Origin: Urophycis tenuis
Lineage: Eukaryota > Chordata > Actinopteri > Gadiformes > Phycidae
Direction of reading: 5' to 3'
DNA length: 64,000 nt
Assembly (NCBI GenBank): GCA_036785325.1
Contig: JAXIVH010000012.1
Coordinates: 4,290,057-4,354,056 of the forward strand
Shown here one piece after another: positions 35,163 through 49,058 of the stretch (positions are counted from its first letter, which is position 1; each line of letters begins with the position of its first letter). Below the pieces are notes generated by a model. That model did not search any database and was not told where the DNA came from. It saw nothing but the letters and a program-made list of their open reading frames with translations. Position numbers and translations under genes: made by a program.

Positions 35163-36883
35163 CTCACTATGTCATTGATGTTAGCCCTGATTGTAGCTTT
35201 TTGTCCACTCCATGTTTCTCACAGTTCATGAAGGCATTGTTGTTTACTGCAGTATTTGTAAAAATCTGATATAAATATACCAGCCCTTTTTTCTTCCTCC
35301 ATTTAACATGAGTAGCGGTCCATGCATTTTCATGATAGTGATTGTGAATCCTAACGAGTGTCGTTCTAAAATAACTATGTTATGATTGTCTAAAATCGTA
35401 TCTGTTTGCCGGGGTATCTGTAGCCATTAGCGCCTGTAGAGGTGGAGAGGAAAGGTGAGGCGCATTCTGCCTGAGGACTGAACAACACTCGCTGCTCCTG
35501 ACAGAATGCTTCAAAACAACTAGCTTCTAGCTACAAGCTAACCACTTATTCCAACACCGAAGCCAACCAGTACACTTCTGTTAGATTTGAAGAAGGTGGG
35601 AAAGCAGGGGCTCTCTAACGTGTGGAGTTAGCATGTCATTTTCGAGTGTTTGCGTGGGTTTCCTCCTGGTGTTACGGTTTCCGCCCCACTAGGCGCGTTC
35701 AGCCCGTTAAAATCCACGCGTGCGTCTGTATTCTTGGCTCTGCTCGGCTGCAAAAGAACATTTTCCGCACTCCCGAGCTACCCCGGGTGAATCCAATTTA
35801 AATAAAAAATGCACTGTTTGCCGTTTGTTTTCATACACTTTGTTTTCCGTTCCCATTACCCTCAAAATAGCACAACTGGATGTTGCCGTCGGCTATGACT
35901 TGTCAACGGTGTACACAAAAGTAGCAATGTAGTCACCCTCCTTATAACAAGTGTCAGTCTGCTGCGTCTCTGTAGCATCCATCTGTGGACGGATTCTGCT
36001 TTATCGACAGGGAAGAAACAAACAGCTGGTCCGGTCTTAATTAGCCCCCGGCTTGCAGGTGGGCTTTCACACGTGCCAGAGTTCCTTGATAACAGAACGT
36101 CAATAAATATGACTTGGTTTTGGTAAGTGTCACCCCGTGTGGCTCTGGTAGCAGGCGGCTGCTGTGGTTACTGCACTGCTCTCTGACGGCGCTGCGTCTG
36201 TGGACTGCAGTACCATTTAACGTGGAAAAAGTGTGATTGTGCCCTGGTGGTAAATAGTCATTCATGTCATGAGGTATGCATCATGAATGGAATTGGCATA
36301 TCGTTGTACTCTTATCACTAGCTCTGACTGCACATACACTTCACATGTCCATACACTCAACATTTGCATATCTTCATAGATTATCCTATCATCATATCTC
36401 ATTAGGGATAAATAGATCTATCAGTCTGCCTCTCCATCTGTCTCTCTGTATGCATCTCTATGTGTATGCATACATACATTCTAGTAGATTATTTGGGATT
36501 TTGAGATTCAGATTTTGTCTTAATTAAATGCCTCTCAGTTCAACAAAATAAAGTGCTTTGGCAAAAGGCTTGCAGTGGCTCTAATGATAGAGCTGTGTGT
36601 GCCTATGTATTAATGTATTCAGTATATATTGGACAGTTTGTCTTCTTGGCCTGTCTCCTCTATCTCGAGACAGACAGGCCATTTCTGAGACTTCTATTCA
36701 TATTGATGGGAACCCGGCTGCTGATTGGCTGTTATCAACTCAGGTCATCTTCAAGGGCATCGTCTGCTAGCCCGCTATGCTAACCAACCACATCACAATC
36801 CCCAATACGACCCCTACACGCCCGGCGGGCCAATACAAAGTTTTGGGAAGTTTAGGTCAAAGAGTGTTCCATTACAGTGTCAC

Positions 36884-37090
36884 TGTGACATCACAAATGG
36901 ATCAGGTACAAATGTGGATGTGTCATACGACCCTACAGATGGCCAGGCTGATAAGAAAGGTTGAAGACTGCTGTATCATGAGGTCACCCAGTTGTGACAT
37001 CACAACTCATTCAAATGTGCGACCGACACATGGAGGTGGGCTAACAGAACCTTTAGTTGGAAGTGTTCACCTAGTTGTGACATCACAAAT
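36884..37090. repeat. Three spaced TGTGACATCACAA motifs
   Basis: TGTGACATCACAA at 36884, 36993 and 37076; the core GTGACATCAC is nearly palindromic. The surrounding 200 bp carry looser repeats (ACCCAGTTG/ACCTAGTTG). Confidence 0.7.
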
Positions 37091-37990
37091 AGCTTAGACT
37101 CATAGTCATATCAAAACGCATCTTCGCCTTCCAATTCAATATTGATAAGCAATGTCCACGATAGTGGAAACATAATTTAAGAAAAACACAGCTTAATCAT
37201 GGTCATGTGATTCTATTCTATAGGCTGCTAGTTTAGGAACACGGATTAAAAAACTTCTCTGGCGTATTTCGTCCATCCTCGTCCAAAACCCCTCCTCGTA
37301 GCGTGACGTAGTGTTCCTCCCCTCGTGTTGTTCCTTCCTTCCTCGTGATACGGGTGACCGCCACTTCTCATTTGTGGTCATCCCTTAGCTCGACCACGTC
37401 GTTATATCACTGAAGTCGAATGAAGACAAAGACCATCGCTGCAGCCTGACAGACAAATTGGTGGCAACAGGTAAATAAGGATATTTCTGCATGGGTGACG
37501 CGATGGGCCTGAGCTGGGCCATCCGTGGCTAAGGCAAAACCAATCTGTATTCAGCCACTCATTAAGCACCGCTGACAGTCCCGGACACGCTCCGTCGGCC
37601 TCCGTCTCTCGCAGCTCCTGGCAGCTCAACAATTAGCCATCATGTAAGCACAGTGTGGCCAGAGATAATGCACGCCACTGCATGGGGAAACAACTCCCAA
37701 TACCTGCTCTTTATTGGAAATCAACAGTTTAACACTAGTTAGCTAATTTTTCAGAAAACCCTCTCGCTTCACTCGCGTGTCAAGCGTGACACACGTGAAG
37801 TGTACGTGACAGTACTTTCTGTCCTTTCTTTTGTCTTGAGGGTCTTGTTGGCCTTTGTGGAGAGGACAGTGAAAACAGACACAAAGTGGGTTTCAGTGGG
37901 TTGAAAGAGACAAATGCAGGCGCAGCGCGAGAATGCAGATCGGAATGGAACCTTGGTTGCGACTCGGCCGGCATATTTTGTACACGCTCG

Positions 37991-38056
37991 GCACACACAC
38001 ACGCACACACACACACACGTGTGTGTGTGTGTGTATGTGTGTGTGTGTGCGTGTGC
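37991..38056. repeat. (CA)n-(GT)n palindromic microsatellite
   Basis: CA to GT switch at CACACGTGTG, longer and more perfect than the one at 33386. Confidence 0.92.
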
Positions 38057-38282
38057 GGTGAGGCAGACCTCCTTGTTTGGCCGTCGTTAAAGGACGCGGC
38101 TCGCCTTCAAGGTGTAACTTACAAGGTCGAAGCGAGCGAGCAAGATCCCGTTCGTCAGCGGCCCCCACCCTGAGCCGCCATGACAGTGCCTCAGGCCGGC
38201 GCTCTCACGTCCGTATGCCCGGAACGCACCCGGCGCTCCGGCCAGGATACGTGCACCGCATACATCATGCCTGTGAACCGTT

Positions 38283-38301
38283 GGGGGGGGGGGGGGGGGG
38301 G
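38283..38301. repeat. Poly(G) tract, 19 nt
   Basis: Uninterrupted. Confidence 0.93.
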
Positions 38302-39438
38302 AATATCACAGCTATGGCACATCATTAACCCCTTAATGGTCACAAACAAATCTAGATGGGAGGGAGAGGCGGTCAGCCCGGGGATTATGAATTTGTTTTT
38401 GACGAGAAGCTGGCGGCGCTCATTTTGAAGACTCGGAAGCAAAGAGGTCACCGCCAAGAGAAGACTTACCAGTGCTGATGCAATATCCTTCTGAGGAATA
38501 TTGTTGCTTTCCGCGGTACTACGCGTTTCTGCACTCTTTCTAATGGCTACAAAGTTGTGCGGCAGAGCGGCCGTTCCCAAACGCTGGGATGATGAAACCT
38601 GACACCCGTTTATGTGATGTTTATCGCGGCTATCCACTGGCTCTGGGTGTTTTCACACTGGACAGGCATGGCTTCTGGAGCCGGAGCACCTGGTTGTCTG
38701 GCCGAATGGCTCCAGGCGCTCGCTTCTCCTGAAAACATTCGAATGGCAACACAGAAAAGAGAGGGGGGGGGGGGACCGCTGGGTTTATGTGAGTGCGTGT
38801 GAAAAACAAAACAACGCCAAAACAGCCTCTTCAAACTCTTCAGCGCAGGTTCTCAGGTGAAGGCTGTGTTTGCCGCTGACGTCCCTGACGGATCACCCAG
38901 AAGATGGGCTCTCCTGCTCACAAGTCCGGCCAGAAAAACGGTGATTATGCACTGGAAAGAAACACGACCGCGGCGAAGACTTCCCCATTGTTCCTCACGA
39001 GCGCATTAAAGCAAGTGACACAGCTGTCCTGCTGCCGTGGTCCACAGGATCCATCCAGAAACCACCCATCCAGCACCAGAACCTCCTACAACATCTGTGT
39101 GAAGCTGTCGCAAGACAAGAGGAGGTAAACATCCGAGCACGCCAAAGCGGCTCTGCCCGCTCACACAGAAGGCTTCTGGCAAACAAGGTTATTATCATTA
39201 TTAAAAATAAGTTTGAAGAAGTGATTGCAGAAGGGTTGTTTGTTCTGACCTCTGACCTTGATTTTTCAAGCCCGTAGAGGTCAGGATGACTTCCGCGGGC
39301 TCTTGAAATGCCATCTGGTCGCCTTGGCGACACTGTGACCTGACATGCGGGGTGTGTTGGCATATGCGCACTTCTGAGCACGAGTGCGCACTTCTGAGCA
39401 CGTAGTCACACACGGGCAGACGCATGTTTCAGGCGTGA

Positions 39439-39467
39439 CCCCCCCCCCCCCCACCCACCCACCCACG
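39439..39467. repeat. Poly(C) with (CCCA)n
   Basis: C14 then CCCACCCACCCA. Confidence 0.88.
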
Positions 39468-39587
39468 GCTGTGGAGAGAGGACTGCATGTAAATAACACG
39501 AGTGGAAGGCAAATAGATGGGATGGATACAACCAAACCTGCCAAAAAATGAACACGATTCAAAGATGGAATTTACCTCCATTTAAAT

Positions 39588-39705
39588 GTTACCTTTACAT
39601 TTACATTTGCCTCCTGTCCGAGGACGCACACAGGCACTCCTGTGGACAGAAGGAATCAAACGCAGAACCTTTGGTCTGGGAGTCAACCACCCCCAGCCAC
39701 CATCG
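39588..39705 (-). mobile_element. SINE copy, body mostly lost
   Basis: TACATTTACATTTGCC at the tail end and CGCAGAACCTTTGGTCTGGG, AGTCAACCACC at the head end. Confidence 0.5.
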
Positions 39706-39764
39706 CTCCCCATCTGCATTCCATCAGTCAATCTGCAGCCAACGTCACAGCCATAAGTGTCTTG

Positions 39765-39875
39765 TGATGGGTGTAGCGTGTCGGGTGTAGCGTGATGGGT
39801 GTAGCCTGATAGGTGTAGCGTGTCGGGTGTAGCGTGTCGGGTGTAGCCTGATGGATTTAGCTCGATGGGTGTAGG
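39765..39875. repeat. 14-bp minisatellite
   Basis: About eight copies of GGGTGTAGCGTGTC / GGGTGTAGCGTGAT. Confidence 0.85.
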
Positions 39876-41051
39876 CTTCAGACATGCAACTTTGGCCCCT
39901 GAGGCAGAACTAAGGCGACTTTACCTTCACTCAAAACGGCTCATGATTAGATAATGTGGATAAATGCCAGCAAGAGGGCAAGGTAACTGATGTGTTTGTT
40001 TTATAATAATCATAATGATACGGTGCAAAGAAAGAGAAGGAACAATGCAAATTCAGGTTTGTATTGTTTGCATTTATTATTTTGCAAAACAGACATGATT
40101 GCAGATAACAATGTACAACAGCAAGCATATGGGATTTAGTCCTTAATATCAGTCTCTCAATGAATTGATGAATGAATTGATTTCTGTGGGGAAAACTCAG
40201 CTGGCCGAGTTCAAAATGTCAAGATGTCAAAGTCCACACTGTCTGATATCCAACAGAAACACCAGCAACTCAATAACACAGAGCCAAACATTCGCCAGGA
40301 CCAAGATGTCTCTCAGGTGTTTATGACTGACACCATTCCAGAATAAGCTTCATTACTGAACTACACAATCCAGTCCACGTTAAAATGACCTGCGGTGTCT
40401 CCAGAACTTTCTCCATCCCATGAACTCCATCAGCCTCCGTCAAAGTTCTCCACCAGCGAGGAAGTACTTTGCCGCTATGTCCTGTCAGGCTCTCCGGCAG
40501 CAGGGGTGATTCCACTGTGCTTGACCGACAGTAATTGGGCGCAGGTTTAGCGCCAGGGCCCCGATACGGTGGACCCAAACGAGGAGCTGGGCAGAAGGAG
40601 GAGCAGCATCCAGAGGCCCTCACACACACCCCCACACACAGAACTCTGACAAATTGGGGGGCCGGTGTGTGAGACATATAGGAGGATCCCGGGAAATTAA
40701 TGAAATAGGACGCGTGCACCTATGGAAGAGTTAAATGTGAGCGCGGTGTTCAGGAGAGGCTGGCGTGTGAGGCAACGTGTTGGTGGAGCGCGGGGAGCAT
40801 GAACACACCACTGACTCCCCACCGCAACAGCAGCGGAACAGGGATCTTTCTCACCGAGTTTCTTAAGAAAGAAATTTCTTAAGGAAGTAAACATGTTTTC
40901 GACGTTTCTTTAGAAATGTTTTCAGAATGTTTTAAAAGTGCAAACAGATGTGATCCATTTTCTCCCCACGCCCGTCTCAGAATCGTTTCTTTTTGCTGTC
41001 GCATTGGAGACAAGGTGGACAAAAGGCAAGAGAAGGCTAGCACACTCACAG

Positions 41052-41682
<631 letters not shown>

Positions 41683-42654
41683 GTGTCATGTGAGTGTCAT
41701 GGATGGTGCCCCAGCAGAGCACCGTCACATGTGATGGAGGCTTAGATTGATATTCTCCTTCAGCATCACACACCAGTGGCTGTGAATGATTCATCTCCTT
41801 TGGCAAGGACATTGATTCCCCCATCATCATTGTTTGTGTAAAGACACACTTAGTCATCTGGCAAATTTTAGGGACTAATTACAAAAAACACAAACCAAGC
41901 ACAGCAATCACCACAAACTTAAAGTGATGGACGCGATCTCAAACCTAAATAACTAAAACATGTCACAGAGGGATGTATCCACCACACACCTATCAAATGT
42001 GTTTGAAGGAAAATGTGAAAAAAAAGCATCTCAATGCAGATCTCAAAATCACCCAAAGCTAATTGTTGGAAAGATGGAAGGAGTGATCTGAGCGGCAGCG
42101 TCGTCATTGTTCTGTGAGGCTTGTGCTTCTTCAAAGCCTGACCCCCTGGGGCTCCATGGAGCTGCACGCCCGGTGGCTGAACATGGCCACCAGTGGATGG
42201 TAATTGCCTTGTTATTTGCCTTGCCTTAATTGTCGCCTCTTGGCTACACAGCCAGGAGGGGATGAAGACTCGACCATCGAGTCGGCATGAAGGAATGGAA
42301 GGAAATCAAATTCTCAGACACTGCATGGAATTCCACGGAACATGACTTCCTGACGCTTACCTCGCACCCCGATCCCTAATAACACGGGGAAACAAATGAC
42401 GAACGTCTGTTGTTCCTGTTGAGGGAAACGGGAAAAGCCTGGCTCTGTGCAGCGCGCTCCTACCTGCATAGAGCCGACATGCCCGCATCAGCAGGCAGAC
42501 CCACAGCACACAGGGCTGGCAGCAGACACGTCAGCCTGACATGTGTAAGTGTCACAGTTTTTAAACGGCTGTCAAACACACCGTGGACCTGTCACTTTAT
42601 TACTGACACCGGTCAAGCAAAACGCTCTCCATAATGGTGCTATGTATGTTGAGA

Positions 42655-42681
42655 TATATCTATATATATCTATATATATAT

Positions 42682-42749
<68 letters not shown>

Positions 42750-42760
42750 ATATATACAAT
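42655..42760. repeat. (TA)n microsatellite, about 100 bp
   Basis: ATATC and ACATAC interruptions around a long perfect TA core. Confidence 0.92.
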
Positions 42761-42904
42761 ATATACAATTTCCTATATGTATGTATATATACGCAGATAT
42801 AAATGTTCTTACATATTTGTTTCTGATGTATAAGGAACACTTGAACTGATTCCTTTACGATATCTTGCGGCCAACTCTTGAAAGAGCCCCCTGCTCTAGG
42901 TGAC

Positions 42905-43195
42905 ATCTTGTAATTTCACAGACAGGAAACCATTTTCATAAGCATATGCAGCAATTACAAAATCCATTAATATCCATCATGCTTCGTCATAAATCACACA
43001 GGCTGCCAGCCACACTGACTGTGTAATTATTGCTGAGCCAGAGACACAAGTCCATGATTAGCTTTACTCATTATTTCCCCCTCCGTATGATTAATCTCAA
43101 CTTTGAAATAATAAAACGGGCCGAAATGAAACTATTCTATGGCCAATGTGTTTAGAATTGTGAATCTGAGCATGACAAATTATGACCCTTAAGAT
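42905..43195. promoter_or_regulatory. AT-rich unique block resembling a conserved non-coding element
   Basis: Lies between a (TA)n and a (CT)n tract. It has CCATTAATATCC, TGTAATTATTGCTGAG and GTATGATTAATCTC, which are homeodomain and bicoid-type cores, without repeats or open frames. Suggestive only. Confidence 0.2.
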
Positions 43196-43234
43196 GTGAC
43201 ACAAATCCTATGTTCTTTTCTCTCCCAGGCTCCC

Positions 43235-43351
<117 letters not shown>

Positions 43352-45103
43352 CCTGTCTAAAACAAACACTCTGATCAATGCTGTGGTTCTGTCGCTCGCA
43401 TCCCAGCGAGCTAAAAATATCACAGAGCACAACTGTCAGAGTGAAACCCCACCATCGCCCCAGCTCCAATCTAATTCAATTACTTCTTCTTCTCCTCTTA
43501 TTACTCCCCACGTCATTTTAAAGAGGAGAAAAGGCTTGATTTGAGAAGGCGCGCCATGTTAGTTCCAGTTCTGTTTACCCCCACAAAATCTCTCAATAAA
43601 AACCAAAAAAACCTGCAAGCCTTGATGAATGGTGTACTCGTGTATTAAAGGCATCACACGTATTCAGACAATAGAGCTTTCTTCAGAAGGGAACCTTTAC
43701 TTTATCTGGGGGTGTGGGCTCACACGGCTGGGCTCTCGTCACTACGTAGTTGGCTTCAGCTTCATGGGGAAAACGTGAGGTCAGTGATGTACTGTGGTGG
43801 CCCCCCCTGCCTCCCAACACGCCCAGGAAGACTTCACTACCCACCGTCAAAAGGATTGTATTGTCGCCCATTCAAAGTAGAGGAAATTATGTGGAGAAAA
43901 AACACACACAAACCCCACCACCAGGAACCAGCAGCGCAGCACGAGACTTGAATTTACATTTAGAATGCAGATTCCTCATCATTTGCAAATAATGGTGGTA
44001 TATATTTTTTGTTTAAATCTTATTGATTTCCCTGTTCAGCTATTTCTCTTCATTAGGGGAATAATCAGCTTAAGTAAGGCTGCTTATATGAGATTAAAAA
44101 ATATCCCTCACCTTCCTGGGGCTGCACAGCAGACTGTGTCTCTCCCGCTCCTGTTGTAGTAGCCTCTGGGCAGCACTGACTAATAGTATCTGGCACGCAG
44201 GATTTTAGGGAAATCAATTTCTGCACAATAACTAGCTGGGATAGAATCTGCCCGGTGGACTGTAGGAAAGTATATTACTTTCAATGCAAACCCTATTATC
44301 AAAGACACACACAGCTATGCATTATTTAGACCACGCTCGTTTCAAAAGGCTGCTTCAAAACAAACGTGCATAATGCATCTTTGCCCAGATATCCCAGATT
44401 TCTAATAATCAGCTCATTGCTAATCACTCACACCAACAGCACTGATCTAAATAGTGCAATACCTCTACGTCTCTCTCGCTCTCTTCCCCCACCCTCTCTC
44501 TCTCTCCCCTCCTCCATCCTCTCTCCCCTCCTCTCACTCCCCCACGACCCCCTCTCTCGCTCTACCCTCCCGCTGCCACTCCCTCCCTGTCCCCTCTCTC
44601 CCTCTGTAATGCGTTGGGGAATGAACACTATTGTACAACTTTGTCAACATTAAACCTAATGGGAGTTGAGTACTGTGGATTAGCCATGAAGAAGGGAGGG
44701 GCTGCGGCAGACGTATTGATCCAAGTGCAGGGTAAAGGTTGGGCTATTATTCTACAGTGGCGAGGGGATGGCCCATCTCGCCAGAAGATCAATGCGTGGC
44801 CTACAGCTATAATCACCACACTCCTGATGATGTTTTCATTACCACGCAGCCGACCCCAGAAATCGACTTCCCCGCCTCCTATTTCATATGCACGCCTGTA
44901 AAAGTCTAGCGAAGTACTGTATAAATCATACGACACCCTATGCATTCTCCTTATTTATTCTATTCATTTGTTTGTTTTTTTCTCTGCGTGTTTACTCCCT
45001 CAGCACGCGCGCGCTGCCTGCCGCTGAATGGAAGGCGATGTGCCGTGAATGCTTAGGACAGAACGCTGCGTGCTGCCCAGCGCTGGAGGCTTTCCCATAC
45101 GGC

Positions 45104-45520
45104 CCCACAAACCATCCCGCTCACTGCATCGCCCAGGAGCGAGGGGCAAGCCACGCAGCTCCCCGCACTCACAAATGACCTCGCAAACAACACGGCCTGA
45201 CGTGGCGTCCAAAAAACCTCCAGGTATCGGGGACAGCGCATCACGGCGGCCCCCCAAACGGCCCGGTTCACTTCATCACCGATGACTCCATAAACGGCAG
45301 AAATTAGTGTTCCTAGGGGACCCCGAAAAAACCACCTTGTTAAGTGTGTTGACTATGTTCCCACAAACGGCCCAGCTGAGTGCATCAGCAAACAACTCAC
45401 AATCTAGCTCGATGCACAATACACCTAGCTAGCATCGCTGGCTAGTATCGCCAATGGCCCGACGGATTTCACAGCTTCGGATGTCGCCGTTTATCCTGCA
45501 AACCACGCATCAGTGATCAT
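45104..45520. repeat. Very degenerate repeat of 'CCACAAACGGCCC..TGCATCA'
   Basis: CCACAAACCATCCCGCTCAC (45105), CCAAACGGCCCGGTTCAC (45253) and CCACAAACGGCCCAGCTGAG (45361), each followed by TGCATCG/TTCATCA/TGCATCA. Fainter copies follow to about 45520. Spacing 110-150 bp. Confidence 0.4.
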
Positions 45521-46239
45521 ACAGCTAATGCATCAGCAGCGAGTTCAGTGAGCCACAAGACGAAAACGAACCCACAATTACTTGGGATAAGTTGTAAATT
45601 CAACCAATATGACGCCTATGATTATGGTTCACACTAAAAATGTGAAAAGGAAATTGATTCCCACTAATTGTATGTAGAAATATCAAATAATGACGCTGTG
45701 TTAATTGAGTGTAATTACACTTGTTATCCAAGTGTCTGTCCCTCCTCTCTGTCAACTTTCAAACCAGAGAAAGTAAACTGGCGGGGAAAAGAGAAGTACG
45801 AAACAGCGAAACATTTTGTTTCTTAAAATTAATTGCACCTCTGACTGATTGACTCTGATGAAAACAAAACAACATCACCGAATCAATCAACCAAACAAGC
45901 GGCCAAATCACCACATCGATACAATAAAAAACGTGACTGACTTTCATCATGAAATGATAAAATGAAGAATCACAGTCACATTCACTCTAATAAGAACCAA
46001 TTATGATGTCTGATCTGGTGGCTCTGTTGAAGCCTGACAACAAAAAAATTTAAAATCTCCGGCGTTCTCCTGGTTCCATTGATTTATCGGAACAATTGCT
46101 ACTTTGTCCGAACCAATGCAGCAAGCAGAACTCACATGCGACTCGGACAGCTGCCACACAGTCAGAAGAAAGGGAAACTCCTGATCGCTTAATGCCTTCA
46201 CATGGTGCAGGACAAGACGTCTCTACTCTCCAGTCATGT

Positions 46240-46408
46240 TGAAGACTCCCTTACCCAAAGCGACTCACAGAGAATACTGATACAAGTCATCAAGCAGTAG
46301 GTGAGGGAAGGCTCCTGGCTCAAGGATGATTACATTTAGGCCGAGCACACTGGGGAATCGAACCCTGGAGCTTCCGACAAACACACAAGCCACTAGACCT
46401 GCCTAGTG
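46240..46408 (-). mobile_element. tRNA-headed SINE copy
   Basis: TTACCCAAAGCGACTCACAG (tail), CATCAAGCAGTAGGTGAGGG (body) and GGGGAATCGAACCCTGGAGC (head; reversed B-box GGGTTCGATTCC, a perfect consensus). Confidence 0.68.
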
Positions 46409-47244
46409 CCCATATCAGTGAATTGATTGTAAGTATGATTACAAAGGGAAACGGGATTAAATAGAAATAAATTCTACCTCTGTGCTGCCACTTAGGGAGC
46501 AGAGCCTGTATATCTCTGCAGCTTCAATGTCTCTGGTGTTGTAGAACCAACTGACACGGTGTGACAATGCCAGCGATCACACAACACTAATTGTTGCATG
46601 CATTGTAGGCCAAGACGAGATAAAGACTAAGAATAAAAACAATATCTTTAATTTGTGAAATAGAGCAGACGTACTGTATCGTTCAGGGTAATGTCAACAC
46701 TGTAGCCGATCACCCTCACATGATATCCAGGACAGCTTCATAGCTGCCGATAATTGGGTCACACTGTGTTGGAATCATTCTCTGGAATCACGCCCTTTTG
46801 TACGTTTTCCCACAACATGGCTGTGGATGTTTAGGCGGTTAATGAATTCTCTTTCAAGATTTTTGTGTGAAAGAATGCCTTGATCACATGGCTGTTAATG
46901 GGCGAGTGCCCTTTCTTTATTTTCTAATGTAGTGCAGGAACAAGGCTTTGCTGTTTATATTTCTTGTCTCCCTCCCTGCTCTTCTTTTGTGTTTGTGGGT
47001 AAGCAATTAAAATAACTGGGTCATTGACTAGTTAGCATGAACATCACCATCACAGTGCAGGTACCTCCTGGTTCCTCCGATGGCCCGGTATGAGGACTGC
47101 TTTAGGTTGTCAGCTTTGAATAAAAGAGGTGAACATCTTTTAATGAGGTGAGGAAATGTGTGGAAATTGTCTCCTTGTTTGCCGTTATCTTCACACAAAC
47201 AACAGCTGACAGTGTATACTTGGGAGATCACAGGCCTATTGCCC

Positions 47245-47252
47245 TATAAAAG
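47245..47252 (+). promoter_or_regulatory. TATA-like box
   Basis: CCCTATAAAAGCACACC is a good TATA match, but there is no recognisable transcript downstream; the 85-codon frame through it has no domain. Probably chance. Confidence 0.12.
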
Positions 47253-47954
47253 CACACCAGAGCACAGACTCAAGGAACTTGTTTCTGTGTGCAGTAACTT
47301 CAGTGAATTGTGTCAAGTTGGAGTCATGCTATTTCTAATTGGCACACATGTCAGGCTCTGCAACCAGAATATTAAAACTCCTATATCAAAGACACTTCTG
47401 AAAACACTGCTGTGAAAGAGAATTGCAATTGTATATACAGGCGAGTTGAACCCATCTAAATCACTCGAGATGACTGATGATAATATAAAAGCCATCGGAA
47501 TAAGTTAGACAAGAGCTGCCTTCAAAATGACTACAGGATGATTGGCAGGCAGGTGAACCTGTGAAAGCCCAAGGCAAACCCATGATGCCTCCATCAGCAT
47601 ACAGACTGCCAAGGTTCTGGATATCACCCAAGGATCTGGAGACCGTGAAACTAGACTCGCGTCAGAGCATCCACACCGCAAGCCTTAATAAAAATAGAAA
47701 TTATAGACTTCATCTTCACAATCATGTAATGTAATTCTATAGTAGTAGTCATATAATCATTATTATTGTTATTATCATCATTAATAATAGTAGTGTCATT
47801 GTAGTGTGACTCATCAGTCCTCATATGTGCGTGCTTGTCAGTGCTTGTCAGGACTTGTCAGTACTGTCAGTAGCACCAGCAGTGGTAGAGGACCCACAGG
47901 AGGAAAGGAAGAAAGGAAGGAGGACAGGAGGGAAGGTGGAGGTGAAGGAGAGAG

Positions 47955-48640
47955 TCAGACCGTGTCTGGGTGGTGTTGGTGTGGATGGTGGGTGGTGTTG
48001 GTGTGGTTGGTGGGTGGTGTGGATGGTGGGTGGTGTTGGTGTGAATGGTGGGTGGTGGTGGTGTGGGTGGTGGGTGGTGTTGCTGTGGTTGGTGGGTGGG
48101 TGGTGGTTTGGTGGGTGGTGGTGGTGTGGGTGGTGGGTGGTGTTGCTGTGGGTGGTGGGTGGTATTGGTGTGGTTGGTGGGTGGTGTGGTTGGTGGGTGG
48201 TGTGGATGGTGGGTGGTATTGGTGTGGATGGTGGGTGGTGGTGGTGTGGGTGGTGTTGCTGTGGTTGGTGGGTGGGTGGTGGTGTGGTCGGTGGTGGGTG
48301 GTGTTGCTATGGGTGGTGGGTGGTATTGGCGTGGTTGGTGGGTGGTGTGGATGGTGGTTGGTGGGTGGTGTGGTTGGTGGGTGGTGTTGCTGTGGGTGGT
48401 TGTGTGGTTGGTAGGTCGGTGGTGCTGGTGTGGTTGGTGGGTGGTGTTGCTGTGGGTGGTGGGTGGGTGGTGCTGATGCTGCTGTGGTTGGTGGGTGGGT
48501 GGTGCTGGTGTGGTTGGTGGGTGGTGTTGCTGTGGGTGGTGGGTGGTGCTGCTGTGGTTGGTGGGTGGGTGGTGCTGATGCTGCTGTGGTTGGTGGGTGG
48601 TGTGGGTGGGTGGTGCTGGTGTTGCTGTGGTTAGTGGATG
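47955..48640 (+). repeat. G/T-only minisatellite
   Basis: About 690 bp made almost only of GGTGGGTGGTGTTGGTGTGG variants. Nearly all bases are G or T on the plus strand, with C limited to occasional GTTGCTGTGG and GCTGATGCTGC units. Several frames are open on both strands (Trp/Gly/Val-rich or Thr/His/Pro-rich), a consequence of the composition and not of coding. G-runs of 2-3 are dense enough for G-quadruplex folding. Confidence 0.9.
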
Positions 48641-48938
48641 CACCACCGGGGAGATGGGACTCCCACGGTCCCCGGCTTCATTTTGCCTTTATTATCGTTA
48701 TTACTTATATTTATCAAATCAGAGAGTGATGCAACAAAAACATGCAATGCATTCAGTGTTGTGGTGGTCTCTCCGGGGTCCGGTTTCCATGGCGGCGCCG
48801 GGGCCAGTGGTCCTAAACAGGCGGTAAACCGTGGGGTCCTCAGAACAACAGCCAGCCGAGTGAAACCTCCCCCAGCCTCCCGACACTAATGTGGGCCGCG
48901 TGGAGAACGGAGGAAAACACACAGCTGGTCAGAATAAA

Positions 48939-48975
48939 GGGGGGGGGGGGTGGGGGGGGGGGGGGGGGGGGGGGG
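48939..48975. repeat. Poly(G), G12-T-G24
   Basis: 37 nt with one T. Confidence 0.93.
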
Positions 48976-48998
48976 CGATCAGGGTAGCCTTACCATGC

Positions 48999-49001
<3 letters not shown>

Positions 49002-49041
<40 letters not shown>

Positions 49042-49058
49042 GCACACACGCACACACC
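49002..49058. repeat. (CA)n microsatellite
   Basis: CA run with CG at the right end. Confidence 0.9.

Larger units (their letters stand above)
35163..39587. other. Unique DNA (35163-39587)
   Basis: Holds the TGTGACATCACAA cluster, a CA/GT palindrome and poly(G)/(C) tracts. No gene recognised. Confidence 0.5.

Noticed and set aside
34857..35269. Repeating KHELPL / VSMVTR peptides
   Set aside because: Caused by the 18-bp minisatellite, whose period is a multiple of three.
47867..48646. Open frames of about 260-270 codons on both strands
   Set aside because: They lie wholly in the G/T minisatellite. All frames being open is a result of the base composition, and the products are Trp/Gly/Val or His/Pro/Thr runs.
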